From Mercenaria mercenaria (lineage: Eukaryota > Mollusca > Bivalvia > Venerida > Veneridae), in assembly GCF_021730395.1 (NCBI RefSeq), contig NC_069362.1, positions 68,899,501-68,963,500 on the forward strand: a stretch of 64,000 nt of DNA, in the 5' to 3' direction. Positions within the stretch are counted from its first letter, which is position 1, and the number at the start of each line of letters is the position of its first letter. Of the stretch, positions 1-11,400 are shown one piece after another. Made by a program: the position numbers and the translations under genes. A model generated the notes under the pieces. The model ran no database searches. It worked only from the letters and a program-made list of their open reading frames with translations, and was not told the origin of the DNA.

Positions 1-560
1 CTAATGTCAAGGTCACAGAGACCAAGGGTCAGACACAAGAATGAATTTGTCTGGAGCATTTCTTCTTCATGCATGGAGGGATTTTGATGTAACTTGGCAC
101 AAATGTTCACCAACATAAGACGGATTGTTATGCGCAAGAACCAGGTCCCTAGGTCTAAGGTCAAGGTCATATTTAGAGGTCAAAGGTCAAATTCAAGAAT
201 GACTTTGTCCGGAGCATTTCTTCTTCATGCATTGAGGGATTTTGATGTAACTTGTACCAAATGTTCACCACCATGAGGCACCATTGTTTTTAGAATTACG
301 TCCCTTTGTTTTACTATAAAATTTTATTGTAACTTTTTTATTACTGGCCGTAGAGAAAAATTGACACCACTTTTCTGTGGTACAACATGCATGTTACAAC
401 CAATTTTTAGGTGTATTTTGACCTATCTCTACCTGGTAAAGAGTTTCTTGTGGACTTATATTATACAGATTTTTTTTTATTTTTTTTTTTTAAAGATTAA
501 TTTCCCTTTGTTGGTACTATAAATAACTTATATGATAACTTTTTTATAATCGCCCAAAAC
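1..560 (-). repeat. AGGTCA-rich tandem-repeat element, cut by the left edge
   Basis: About two units of a roughly 150-base tandem repeat carry many AGGTCA-type hexamers. They are followed at 300-560 by a non-repeated arm. Both parts are the reverse complement of the element at 14705-16004: the arm here matches 14760-15190, including the stretch around the words ACAGAAAAGTGG. The element's terminal inverted repeat is not seen on the right, so this copy looks truncated there. It lies in or upstream of the last visible intron of the recombinase gene. I see no coding potential. Confidence 0.75.
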
Positions 561-946
561 ATTTCAATATGAAAACAACTGGGTTTTTATATATGCACAT
601 TGTAATCCAAGTGTGTTGTTATAGCATATTGTATGTATAGTACAATATTGTTTATACATCATTGACAGATATCAGTTCATTATGTTATACTGCAGTGGAG
701 AAAATTAGGTGCATTACAGTAGGGGACTTTGTATTGCATGGCAATACTTCATTCACTTGTTATATCTATTCTCATCATGAATATTAATTACCGAGAGGTC
801 TGGTTTAAGTACTAAGTTATCAAGTTGATTTTGAAAATATATTCATTATACCTAGACAGTTTTGAATATAATATAAATGTTGGAAGGCATACTTGTGGTA
901 AGATGCAGATTTATGTCAATTTTGACAAATATTTGTAAATTTTCAG

Positions 947-1662
947 GTTTACAGTAGACCCGAAGAAGCCGATAGGAGGTAATATTCTTGCACATGCCTC
1001 AACAACAAGACTAAGCCTGAGGAAAGGGAGAGGCGAAACGAGAATTTGTAAAATATACGACAGGTATCGAACACTTTATACAATTTTTCAGCACAAATAA
1101 CATACAAGACCAGCAAGTGTATCATTTGTCCTATAGATTAGGAGTAGGAGACACTGATTTGCAGTACATGTATTAGCAATAAGAATATGCACGCTTGCCT
1201 CAGGAATTCAAAATTCAACAGAACAAATCAAATTTCTAAGCAGGCTGGGAAACCACACATTTTAGGCGTTTTAGATTCATTTATGCAAGATGCCAAGTAC
1301 AAAGCGTATATAAAATAACTTTGGAGTAATATCTGGACAAGTTGGAGCTAATGTGTTCAACTTATGTTAAGCCCGACTTGTCCTGCAAATATCTTTGTCT
1401 GATAACAGTCTTGCACTGATTTCTATGACTTAGTTTATTTCATGTCAATTTTTGACACAAATTTTTAGAGGAATCTGAGACCTTATAATAGCTTATTTCA
1501 AGTCATTTTTGACATTTATTTCTAAAGGAATTAAGGTTGACTGTAAAGCTGTTTGTTTTATATAATCACATGATTTTTGTTTTATATTCTAGCCCGGACA
1601 GACCAGAGAGTGAGGCTACGTTTGCTATCACGCCTGGCGGAATTTCAGATGCTAAAGAATAG
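947..1662 (+). CDS. DMC1: RAD51/DMC1 recombinase, last two coding exons (partial)
   Basis: Two exons are visible, 947-1063 and 1593-1662 (stop TAG at 1660-1662), with AG acceptors and a GT donor. They join in phase to the C-terminal 62 or so residues of a RecA-fold strand-exchange protein. The family assembles on single-stranded DNA in the nucleus for homologous recombination. Diagnostic stretches are [33 protein letters not shown] and [16 protein letters not shown]. The last one resembles DMC1 (meiosis-specific) more than RAD51, whose tail usually reads close to EAMFAINADGVGDAK. The segment GGN...ETRICKIYD is more RAD51-like. I favour DMC1, at about two to one. The ATPase core lies upstream of the window. 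The gene converges on the ACSL gene, 826 bases away. Confidence 0.93.
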
Positions 1663-1742
1663 AGTTTCAGTGTCTTCCTGTTGGGGTTACAATGGGCAGC
1701 TATATATCTTACCTGAAGTAAACATTATTGTTACCATACCTT

Positions 1743-1748
1743 AATAAA
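1743..1748 (+). promoter_or_regulatory. Candidate poly(A) signal for the recombinase gene
   Basis: AATAAA lies about 80 bases after the TAG stop and is followed by a GT-rich stretch (TTGTGTGTGTTTT) at about 1777-1790. That is the usual arrangement of a cleavage site. A second AATAAA occurs near 2096-2101. Confidence 0.6.
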
Positions 1749-2343
1749 CATAGAACAGAATAGAATACAACATGGATTGTGTGTGTTTTAACAAAGTATT
1801 AATTAAAATAACCATGAATTGTTATAGGTTGTGTTTCATAAGGCATAGACAAGTTCATGACAACTAAAGGTTTTTAAAGAGTGTATATTCAGTGTTATAA
1901 AATAATAGATACTTGGAGCAACTGCCGTATGAGATATATTAGTTACAATGTGATAAAAAGTATACATGTTTATATTTATTTGTTCTTTATTGTTAACTGT
2001 TTATTACATATTTACATTATACATTTCAATAATGTTGAAATTTTAACACTGCCTGGTAAATTTTTAATTGATATATTGCATATATTTTGAAACTGAAATA
2101 AAATGTTGTTTGAACGCTTTGATATTTTGTGTATTTTTTAATCACTGGTAAACGGAACCGAACGTTCTTCCTATGCTGTTATATAGTTGATTCGCATTAG
2201 GTAGTAGAAAACATTATTAATAATGATTTCTTTGATGAAATCCACATATTGCACATGAAAATGGAAACGCTATCGGTAAACTAATTAGTTTCTTTGATAT
2301 GGTTTTCAACCACCTTAAGTTGCGCGATGTTTTGAACTGCCAC

Positions 2344-2349
2344 TTTATT
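2344..2349 (-). promoter_or_regulatory. Candidate poly(A) signal for the ACSL gene
   Basis: On the minus strand this reads AATAAA, about 140 bases downstream of the ACSL stop codon. It is a plausible 3' processing signal. No transcript evidence is available here. Confidence 0.4.
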
Positions 2350-2488
2350 AGTGCATTACTACATTTTGCAGTATGTTTAAACACATAGCATATCAATATC
2401 ATAAGCACTGCAATCCACCTCTCGGTACTTGCATGTTATTGTAGACAGCCTTTTAAATATACAATGAAAATGGGTCAGCTCGACTGCT

Positions 2489-5400
2489 TCATTTAGGATT
2501 ATGTTTAGCATATAGTTCTTGGACCTGCGTTTTAAAGAATTTTCTGAGTTGAGGTCTTTTGTTCTTGAAAGTTGGTGTAAGAAGTCCATTTTCGACGCTA
2601 AATAATTCTGGGTGTATTATTATGTCTTTAACCTGAAATGAAAATAAAATATCGATTAAATTGAAATATGCAGAAAATAACGGAAATGCGTATTTAAGCG
2701 AAGAAGTTCACTTGGAAGCATAAAACGTAAGCAAAATAATAAGAGACGCATTTTAAGTCAGTGAAAAGTGCAACACTCACCTCGCAAGCACCGGCCTAAA
2801 CGGAACTATCTATATAAATATTGAATGAACTCCCAAGTACAAGAAATGTAACAACATTGAGAACATTTTTTTGAAAATTCTTTTTATAATAAACATCCTT
2901 AATTTTTAAAAAATACAAATTTGTTATATTATGCAAATGCAGAAGAACGGGCAATTCCAATTCGGTCAAAAGTTGATGCTCACCATTTCAAATCCTTTCA
3001 AACCAGCAGCCTTCCCTATCTTGTTGATATCTGCTAAAATCATGTCTTTGACATCCTTAAATGGAAATGTAAAATGTGTTGGCAAATGAATATAACGTCA
3101 AATGCAGTTAGTGTACCGCCAAGAGTAAACAAGAAACTTCATTAGCTTCTTTGAAATAGTGAACTTCTATCTTAATCTACTTTAAAAGAGACGCGAATTT
3201 TAACTACACTTGTCTCAGAAAGACCTAGCCTACATTTAGTAAAAAGAAGGGAATAACGGAAGTTTTTCAGTACTGTTCTTTAGTTAAGAGTACATTTCGA
3301 ACCTACCCTACAAATTAACTACCCTACAAATAATTCGCCCCATGTGGTTCTGTGACAATCTGTGTATGAAAAGAATTGGAACCACTGCTTTACCCTTGCA
3401 TGATCGTAAGAGGCGACTAATAGGGTCTTAACACTTGGTTTTGCAGTAACTCTGTGATTCCAGCAGGTATGCAAACTTTGATTCCATACCTCGTGTTTTT
3501 ATTTCGATGTAAATGAGATGTGGAACCAAAATTTGTAGTCTTGTTTGGCGCCATATAACCTATACTGTGTTGGTGCGCCGTAAAACCCAACTAAATAAAC
3601 AAATAATTCACGGAATTCACATTCATTTCATGACCCTTTTTTGCAAACTTAATTTTAACTGCTATCGGGTTTTCAAAAATTGGTTATTAGATTGGCGAAT
3701 GTTGCGGGCGGCAGGGCGGTTTCAAATTTTCGCTAAATAATTTGAGTTGTGAGTGACTGATGGCATTGAAACTTGAAATATAGGTAGCTTGTACGGAGAT
3801 GGATTTGCGTATAAGGACGCTAGGTTTATATTCAAGTTCACTGTTATTAAAAATGGAAAAAAAAGTTTTCTGCTTACATTATTTATGTATTGAAATCAAA
3901 CTTGGCCTATTGCTAACTTGCAGAAAAACCAAGGTTGGAGTTATCTAGGGTTAATGGAGTCAAGTTCAAGGTCGCCTAACCTATTTAATCTGCATTATTA
4001 CGAAAACTCATCGTAGTACAGTGGTCTGATGCGTTGGGCTAATTTAACGTTTGTAAAGTGGAACGGATGAGTCGCAGTTCAAATCCTGATCCTGGCCTAA
4101 CTTTTTTGTAATTAAAAAGTCATTACGATGCCACAGGGTTAAGGTCAAGATCACGGTTACTAAAACTAGAATTTTTTCATTGTGATCATCAAAAAGATGG
4201 TTTCCGGTTTGTAACTAGTTAGGATTAACTTTCTGTCTTCAAGTGTTGTATAACAAGCATATGGCGAACTTGCATTGGATTGTATTTGGGGTCTAGGTCT
4301 AGAATACCTTTTATGATGTTGGATGATCGGATCGTGGTCCAAATCCTGGCCTGTGCCTTTCTATTTGTACGAATGCTTTAATGTAAGCCCAGATTTCTAT
4401 CTTTGTTTTTTTTTCTTCACGCTTCATAGTTTCATTGAAATATAGGCACTATTTAGGAGTCAGTGTGATTCAACAAGGGATAACGTGGTCCATTGTAACT
4501 GCATTAAATCGAGTAACATTCGTTATCAAGTACATAGAACTTCCGTGCTGTTATGTACAGTAGTCTCATCGTAGAGTAGATCATTATACCCCCACAAAAC
4601 GAAGTTGGGGTGGGTGGGGGCGGTGTATATAGGAGTGAGCTTGGCGGTCGGTTGGTCGGTCGGTCCGTTGGTTTTCATGGTTTCCGGATGATAACTCTTG
4701 AAAGGCTTGACCGATTTAAATAATTTTTGATACACAGGTGCAACATCAGAAAATACATGTCAAGTTTGAATTTGGGGCCAGTAGGTCAAAGGTCAAGGTC
4801 ACAGTGACCCTGAACAGTAAAACGGTTTCCAGATGATAACTCATAAAAGGTTTGGCTGATTTAAAAAAATTTTGGTACACAGATGTAATATCATAAAATA
4901 CAGGTCAAGTTCGACTTTGAGGTCTATAGGTCAAAGATCAAGGTCACAGTGACTCGGAACAGTTAAATGGTTTCCGGATGATAACTTTAGAACGCTTGGG
5001 TCTAGAATCATAATTTTTAGTAAACAGGTGTAACATTATGAAATACAGGTCATGTTCTACTTTGAGATCAGTAGGTCAAAGGTCAAGGTCACAGTGACTT
5101 GGAACAGTTAAACGGTTTCTGAATGATAACTTTAGAACGCTTGGGTCTAGGATCAAAAATTTTTGTACACAGGTGTAACATGATTGAATACAGGTCACAT
5201 TCGACTTTGAGGCTAGTAGGTCAAAGGTCAAGATCACAATAATACAAAACAGTTAAACAGTTTCCGGATGATAACTTGAGAATGCTTGGGCCTAGGATCA
5301 TGAAAATTGATAGGGAGGTTGGTCAGCGCCAGCAGATGACCCCTATTAATTTTGAGGTCAAAGGTCAAGGTCACAGCGACTCTGAAGATTTAAACTGTTT

Positions 5401-8400
5401 CCAGACAATAACTTCAGAACGCTTGGGACTAGGATCACGAAACTTGATAGGGAGGTTGGTCATGACCAGCAGATGACCTTTAATGATTTTGAGTTCCAAA
5501 GGTCAGAGTGACCTGGAACATTTAAACCTTTTTCGGACAATAACTTGAGAACGCTTGGGCCGAGGATCTTGAAACTTCATAGGGAGGTTGATCATGACCA
5601 GCAGATGACCTCTATTGATTCTGAGGTCAGTAGGTCAAAGGTCAAGAAAGTTCAGCTTTGACATTGGCTTAGTTCTGTGACAAAGCCATGTTGTGGGGGT
5701 ATAATTCGTCACTCCTGTGACAACTCTAGTTTTAATTAGTTTCATTTTAGCTCGATCGTAACGAAAGCTTCAAGCTTAATTGAATCACACTTGCAAAATT
5801 AACAGAGACAGATAGCAGTCTTTAACACTGATGAATATGAGCCCAGATATTTGATGCGAATAAACTGTTTGCAAAAACTATATCCATCTTTAATTAAAAT
5901 ACCTTTCTATCGCAGACTTCCGAGAAACTACCGGTGACTTCGTTTTCTTTTGCCCATTGTGTCATCACCTCCTCATCAGGTACCATTACACCCATTAAAT
6001 ATGGCTTTAAAGGAAATTGTAAATATTTGCTTAATGATGTATCAAAGTGATAATTCAGTTCTTTTAATACTATTAATTAAAGTAATGCTGACTTCTAGGA
6101 TTCTACATTACAAATAACAGCGTAACACACAGTTTACGGGCTACATCAGTGTATAAATATTTACGGCATGAACTCACTGTTTTTATTTTTTTCTTTTCTG
6201 CTGATTTGAAATGAAGTGCTTTCTAAGTTACAAACAGTTGGTATAGATCTGGAGGCTTTTCTTTTAAATTCTTAGATGCTGTTGTAACGTAAAATTTAAC
6301 GGTAGACAGCACTCTATAGATCTGTTAAGACATTCCAATCAAATACGTTCAGCCTAACGTCTACATTTATAAACCGGCCACTAACCTGTAAACTATCGCC
6401 CTCGATAAATGCTTGAGCCACATATTGACTTCTCATGTAGGTATTTTCAATCTTCTCAGCTGCCACATATTCACCTTGAGACAGTTTGAAAATGTTCTTT
6501 TTCCTGTCGATGATCTTCAGGACTCCTTTCTGTAAAGAGGTAAACATATTTTTAGGTTTTGATTTTGTCAGTAGAGGTAAAATTTGGAAAAAGTAGTCAT
6601 GTTTATGGTTTCGCATTTCATCATATCGAAAGCAAGTATGTATCTGATTGCCCGATTCTCTGTCATCAAATCTTTACCGTCATGATTGTTCACTTGTGTT
6701 CAAATGCCATTCGAACTTGCAACAGGTACTTTATTTGTCATCGTAAAACCTTTATCAAAGCTAACTGCAGGCAAGTAATACACGTTTTCTATGATCCATT
6801 TCTTTCTATGTACAACTTAAAAGTAGTACAATGGAAGAATCCAGGAACACTGGTTAGGTTAACTGCCCGCCGTTACATGACCGAAATACTGTTGAAAAAC
6901 GGCGTAAAACCCAAAACAAACAATAAAAAGCACCAACCGGTAACCATTGTCCTATATCTCCTGTATGTAGCCAACCGTCTTCATCCAATGCTTCTTTAGT
7001 CTTTTCCTCGTTTTTGAAATATCCACTAAATACACTTGGTCCTTTACATACAATCTAAAAATGAGTTTCACCTTTTTCAATAAAACATGATACATGGATA
7101 AGGCAAAAGAATCGAAATAAACTTGCCTAAAACATGAAAAAAAAAATCACATGATAAATTGTGTAACTAGTCCTAGCACGATTTTCGCGGATGTCGTGGT
7201 TGTATCTCTCCAAGAAATTATAACTATATAATGAACTAATAGAAATCACATTTGTTTAAAATTTTCATGGCACGAGTGAACGTTCCTAATTTGCCAGAAC
7301 CACGAAATTTTATGACCACAAAATTAATAGATGGAGGAGCATGTGCCATTCCCGTTGCTGCAACAACAAAAATATGTATTGCACTTTACCTCTCCCTGGT
7401 CATTTTTTGAATAGTAGTCCATCTCTGGCACATCTATCAATTTCACTATGTTACATGGCAACGGTGGACCAACATGACCTTAAATTAGATCGATTGATTA
7501 ATTAATGCGTGTTCTTAAAGATATTCAAACGAAAGTGAAAAAAACAAGGATGTCTATACTTCTCGTATTTAACAGTTAACAGACATATTAGAATGGATAT
7601 AATATAGCAGAATCATGCATTAATATATCTCAATAATACAAATCGGCTAAACGCCGTGTGTATGTGTCACTCGGGTTACGCCCTCGTGAAATTATTCCGC
7701 AGTCATTGTTTTAATTGTTCTTGCATACTTTTTACAGAGAGAAATACTTACCTGCTTCCGTTTCTCCTGGAATATTGAAAGCTATTCCCGCTGTGTTTTC
7801 AGTTTGTCCGTAACCCTCGACCACCTGTAATACATTATTATATGCGATGGAACTAGCATGACCTTTGGATGTACAGCATTAATTGCTAATGACTGTTTCG
7901 GAGTTGTATGATGATGTATTTATTTAGTATATACAGTAAAACCTCTCCAGAGCGGCCCTCTCTTATGCAAAAACATCATCAAAATTTCCCTATGCTGAAA
8001 TATACTATCAAATTTACCTCTCCAGAACAACAACCTCTACATAACTCAATGTTTGTATCTCCGAAAGGGTGTTGCTCTACAGAGTGCACTGTATATTATA
8101 TTATACCAGATCTTTATAGCGCCCTTTTCATGATAAACACGTTCAAATGCGCTTTACATATACGTATGAATATGGTTTACATTTGTAATCTTATGTAATT
8201 GTTAAAGCTGCTTAAAGAGCATACACCGTATCAAGATAACCTCACCACACATCCAAATGCACAGCGGGTAAAGTTTAGAACTTTCTGTTCCAGCGGGGCC
8301 GATGCTGTAAACACAAGTCGCACTTTCCCTCCAAGTAGGTCTTGAATCTTCTTGAAAACAAGGTAGTCCCATATACTGTCGCGTCGTATAATTCTCCTTA

Positions 8401-11400
8401 AATAATGAAAATAAATACTCATTTAATACTGTTGGATACAGCTAGATAATTTACAGAACTTGAATGTGTCAACTGGAGCATTCTGTACAAGGTGCACAAA
8501 TGTTATTTGGGCTTTTTTAATCGCTTGCTGTACCCGTTACTAGTTTTCACACCCATCAGGAAGATTAAAGCATCTTTTCCATCACAAGGATATCCTTTAT
8601 TTCTCTTAAAATATAGGACAAACCGTTCTTATACTTCATTCATAAAAACATGAAGGTCGAAATAAAAAAAATGTTGCATTTTCGTTTGTTTTCGGAATTG
8701 TGATTATGTCGGACTTTTACATAGAGAAAATACAATCTTAGTCATAAAACTGACTTATGAATTTTACGATATCCTAAAAATTCTAACTTTAATACTGGAG
8801 ACCTTTATGATGATAAATACATATATTTGGATCTTGCAAAATAAAGCAGGATTCATGAAAAACTCCGTTAGAGATTAGGTGGATCTAACACTACTATCAC
8901 TCTACAGTCCTTTGTTTTACCTTTTTAAGTCACTTTCCTTGGCGCTTAATGCCATCTGAAATAGCGTTGACTTTAAAGCACTTCCTTTCACACCGATCAT
9001 CACCTTGAAAGAAACAAAATAAAGTTTCCCCAATGATATATTAATTTCAAATAATGTTCACTGATCATCATACAGTAAACGTCTCTACTTATTAGACTTA
9101 GGGTTGATCTATATAATATTGAAACGTGCGCAAACTTTATTTAAATACACAAACGTGCATGTGCTGAAAACAAGGAAATAATGTCGAAATTTCCTTCGTT
9201 TTAGGGGAGCCTTAGGGTAGGTTCAAATGTTTATTTATTCCAGAGATGAACACAAATGTCTGAACTAATGCTGTCATTTTGAACTGTATCCGGGACGTGC
9301 TTCAAAATAACCTAAAAAACCCTCCTGTGCTCTGCCACTTTACCTTGTCATACATTCTGTTCAGTAACCGCGGCACTGTAGGAAATATTGTCGGTTTTAA
9401 TGCCTGTAGATCATCTGTTAGAAGCTTTACATCACCTGATGAAAATCCGACTTTGGCGCCATTCATGAAGAAAACTACCTAGGAAGAAAACAACCCTTAT
9501 AGCTATGAATCATCATATATCAAACTACAGATAATTGTTTTAAGTTTTTCGATTACGTTTGCATTACACTATATACATTTATTTGTGCTGTTTGTTTCCT
9601 AATAGTACAATACTGTTTACAATAATACAATACTTATTGGAAAAGACTGGTGACGCATTTTCAAAATAGCACTACCAGATTTAATTAACATTTACATAAA
9701 CTTGATAGCGGCGAGTGATTGAGTGAACTTGGTTTAAGCTCCCTTTTCACACGAAGGGACACGACTGGGGATCGAACTCACGATCTGTTTAATAGTCCGA
9801 CGCGCAAACCACTGTGTCACTAAGACAGGCAATCTTGATATTGGGTCTGCATGTCTGAAATAATGCATTAATAGGCACCTTAAGTCTTCTTCCCTCATAA
9901 AAACCTTGACAGTCGCTATAAGGCCTATAACTGAGTCGGCAATATGGTAAACAAAACAAAAGCAAAAAACAAATAATATTTACTTGAAGTCCACGTTCAA
10001 AGACATGTGCGAGAGGAAGGTACGACAAACTGCTATCTCCTGAAGTTATTTTAGCTCCTGATTTCTGAAATGTATCTAGCAGTAAACATGAAAAAAAAAT
10101 ATTCCTTTATAGATTTGATAAGATCTATTTAGTGCTCTTAGAAATAAAACACAGTTACTCGACAAGGTGTTGTCAAACATACGTAATTCGAAAACATATA
10201 TCAAATATAATATATATGTAACTCGACATGACTCTTCTTTGCACTTGACTTGAAGCATGATTTTTCAGGTTAATTTAATCAACCTTCACAGCAACAATCG
10301 TTAAGTGATGAGTGATGGTTAGAAAAGTCGCTGCTCATTCACTGTTGTTAACATTTTTGTCCTTTGGGATTTCGTAGTATATTCAAAAGTTGTTATACAC
10401 AGTTTTTTCGCTGAGTTTCACCTTTCATTACCTCTTATAGTTATACGCAGACATTATTAAGCCGAGTATGCTAAATTTTGTTTGATTGTGTTATATAATT
10501 ATGCTCTAAAGGCTCCTTTGGTATATATTATATAGTAGTTCAGTAATAGCTGTCGCCGAACCTTGCTATTTTGAAAAGTACAGCTTTTTGTAAATTGTAT
10601 ATTATGTGTTTAAATTTTCCATCCGTCCAAGTGAAATCATTCTAGCAATATACAAAAAAAAATTATACGAAAATTAATGGAAACTTACCTCAACATAAAA
10701 ACAAATGGATGCCAGATTTGCAATTACACTTCTGTGTGTAAGCATCGCTCCTTTTGGGTCACCTATACAGTTCAATAAGTAAAATGGTTAAAACATACAA
10801 ATCAACTTATAATACTAAGCGAGGAATTCTCGAAATAACAACTCGTAAAAAATGAAAATCTAGAAGTTTCTAGTGTCACAGTGTTTACATTTAGTCCAAC
10901 ACTGAGGTGAAATGTTCATACCTGTTGTTCCACTGGTATAGCATATTAGGCAAAGATCATCTGGCGAGGGAGGCTAAAATACAAAAAGATTGAAAATGTT
11001 ATTATATGTTATAACAATATTATCTTCATAGCACCACTTCACGAATAACATGTTGAACGATGTTCAAAGATGTTATACATACATACATACATACATACAT
11101 GCAATTTCGAGTACGTCAAACCAAAGCTTTAAACTAACACAGTTGGTTATGTTTTCGTAAATTAAGACAGCTTGCTTGTCAGCTCAGCTTTATTTATATA
11201 CCGACAGTTGTTTTGTGTGATTGGCCATCCGTTTTAAGTTATAACTGATAGCAAATATTTTGTATAATCTAATTAAAATTGTACTCAGATTTCAAGCATT
11301 TGCAACATTTGTGGGATTCAGGCATTTTTAAAGCAAAAACTTACCACAAGTTCTTTTGGATTTTCTTTTCCATTTTCCTGAAAAGTAATGATTTATATTA

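Larger units (their letters stand above)
1663..2488. other. Convergent intergenic region between recombinase and ACSL 3' ends
   Basis: This holds the two 3' untranslated regions facing each other. AT-rich sequence without credible coding potential; the short open frames at 1881-2090 and 2217-2408 have no recognisable content. Candidate poly(A) signals are listed separately. Confidence 0.6.

Noticed and set aside
9789-9910. Minus-strand GFYEGRR-like stretch as an ACSL exon
   Set aside because: The stretch lacks a proper donor and runs into a SINE. The real exon for this part of the protein is at 9344-9478, with clean splice sites and the conserved [12 protein letters not shown] and [14 protein letters not shown].
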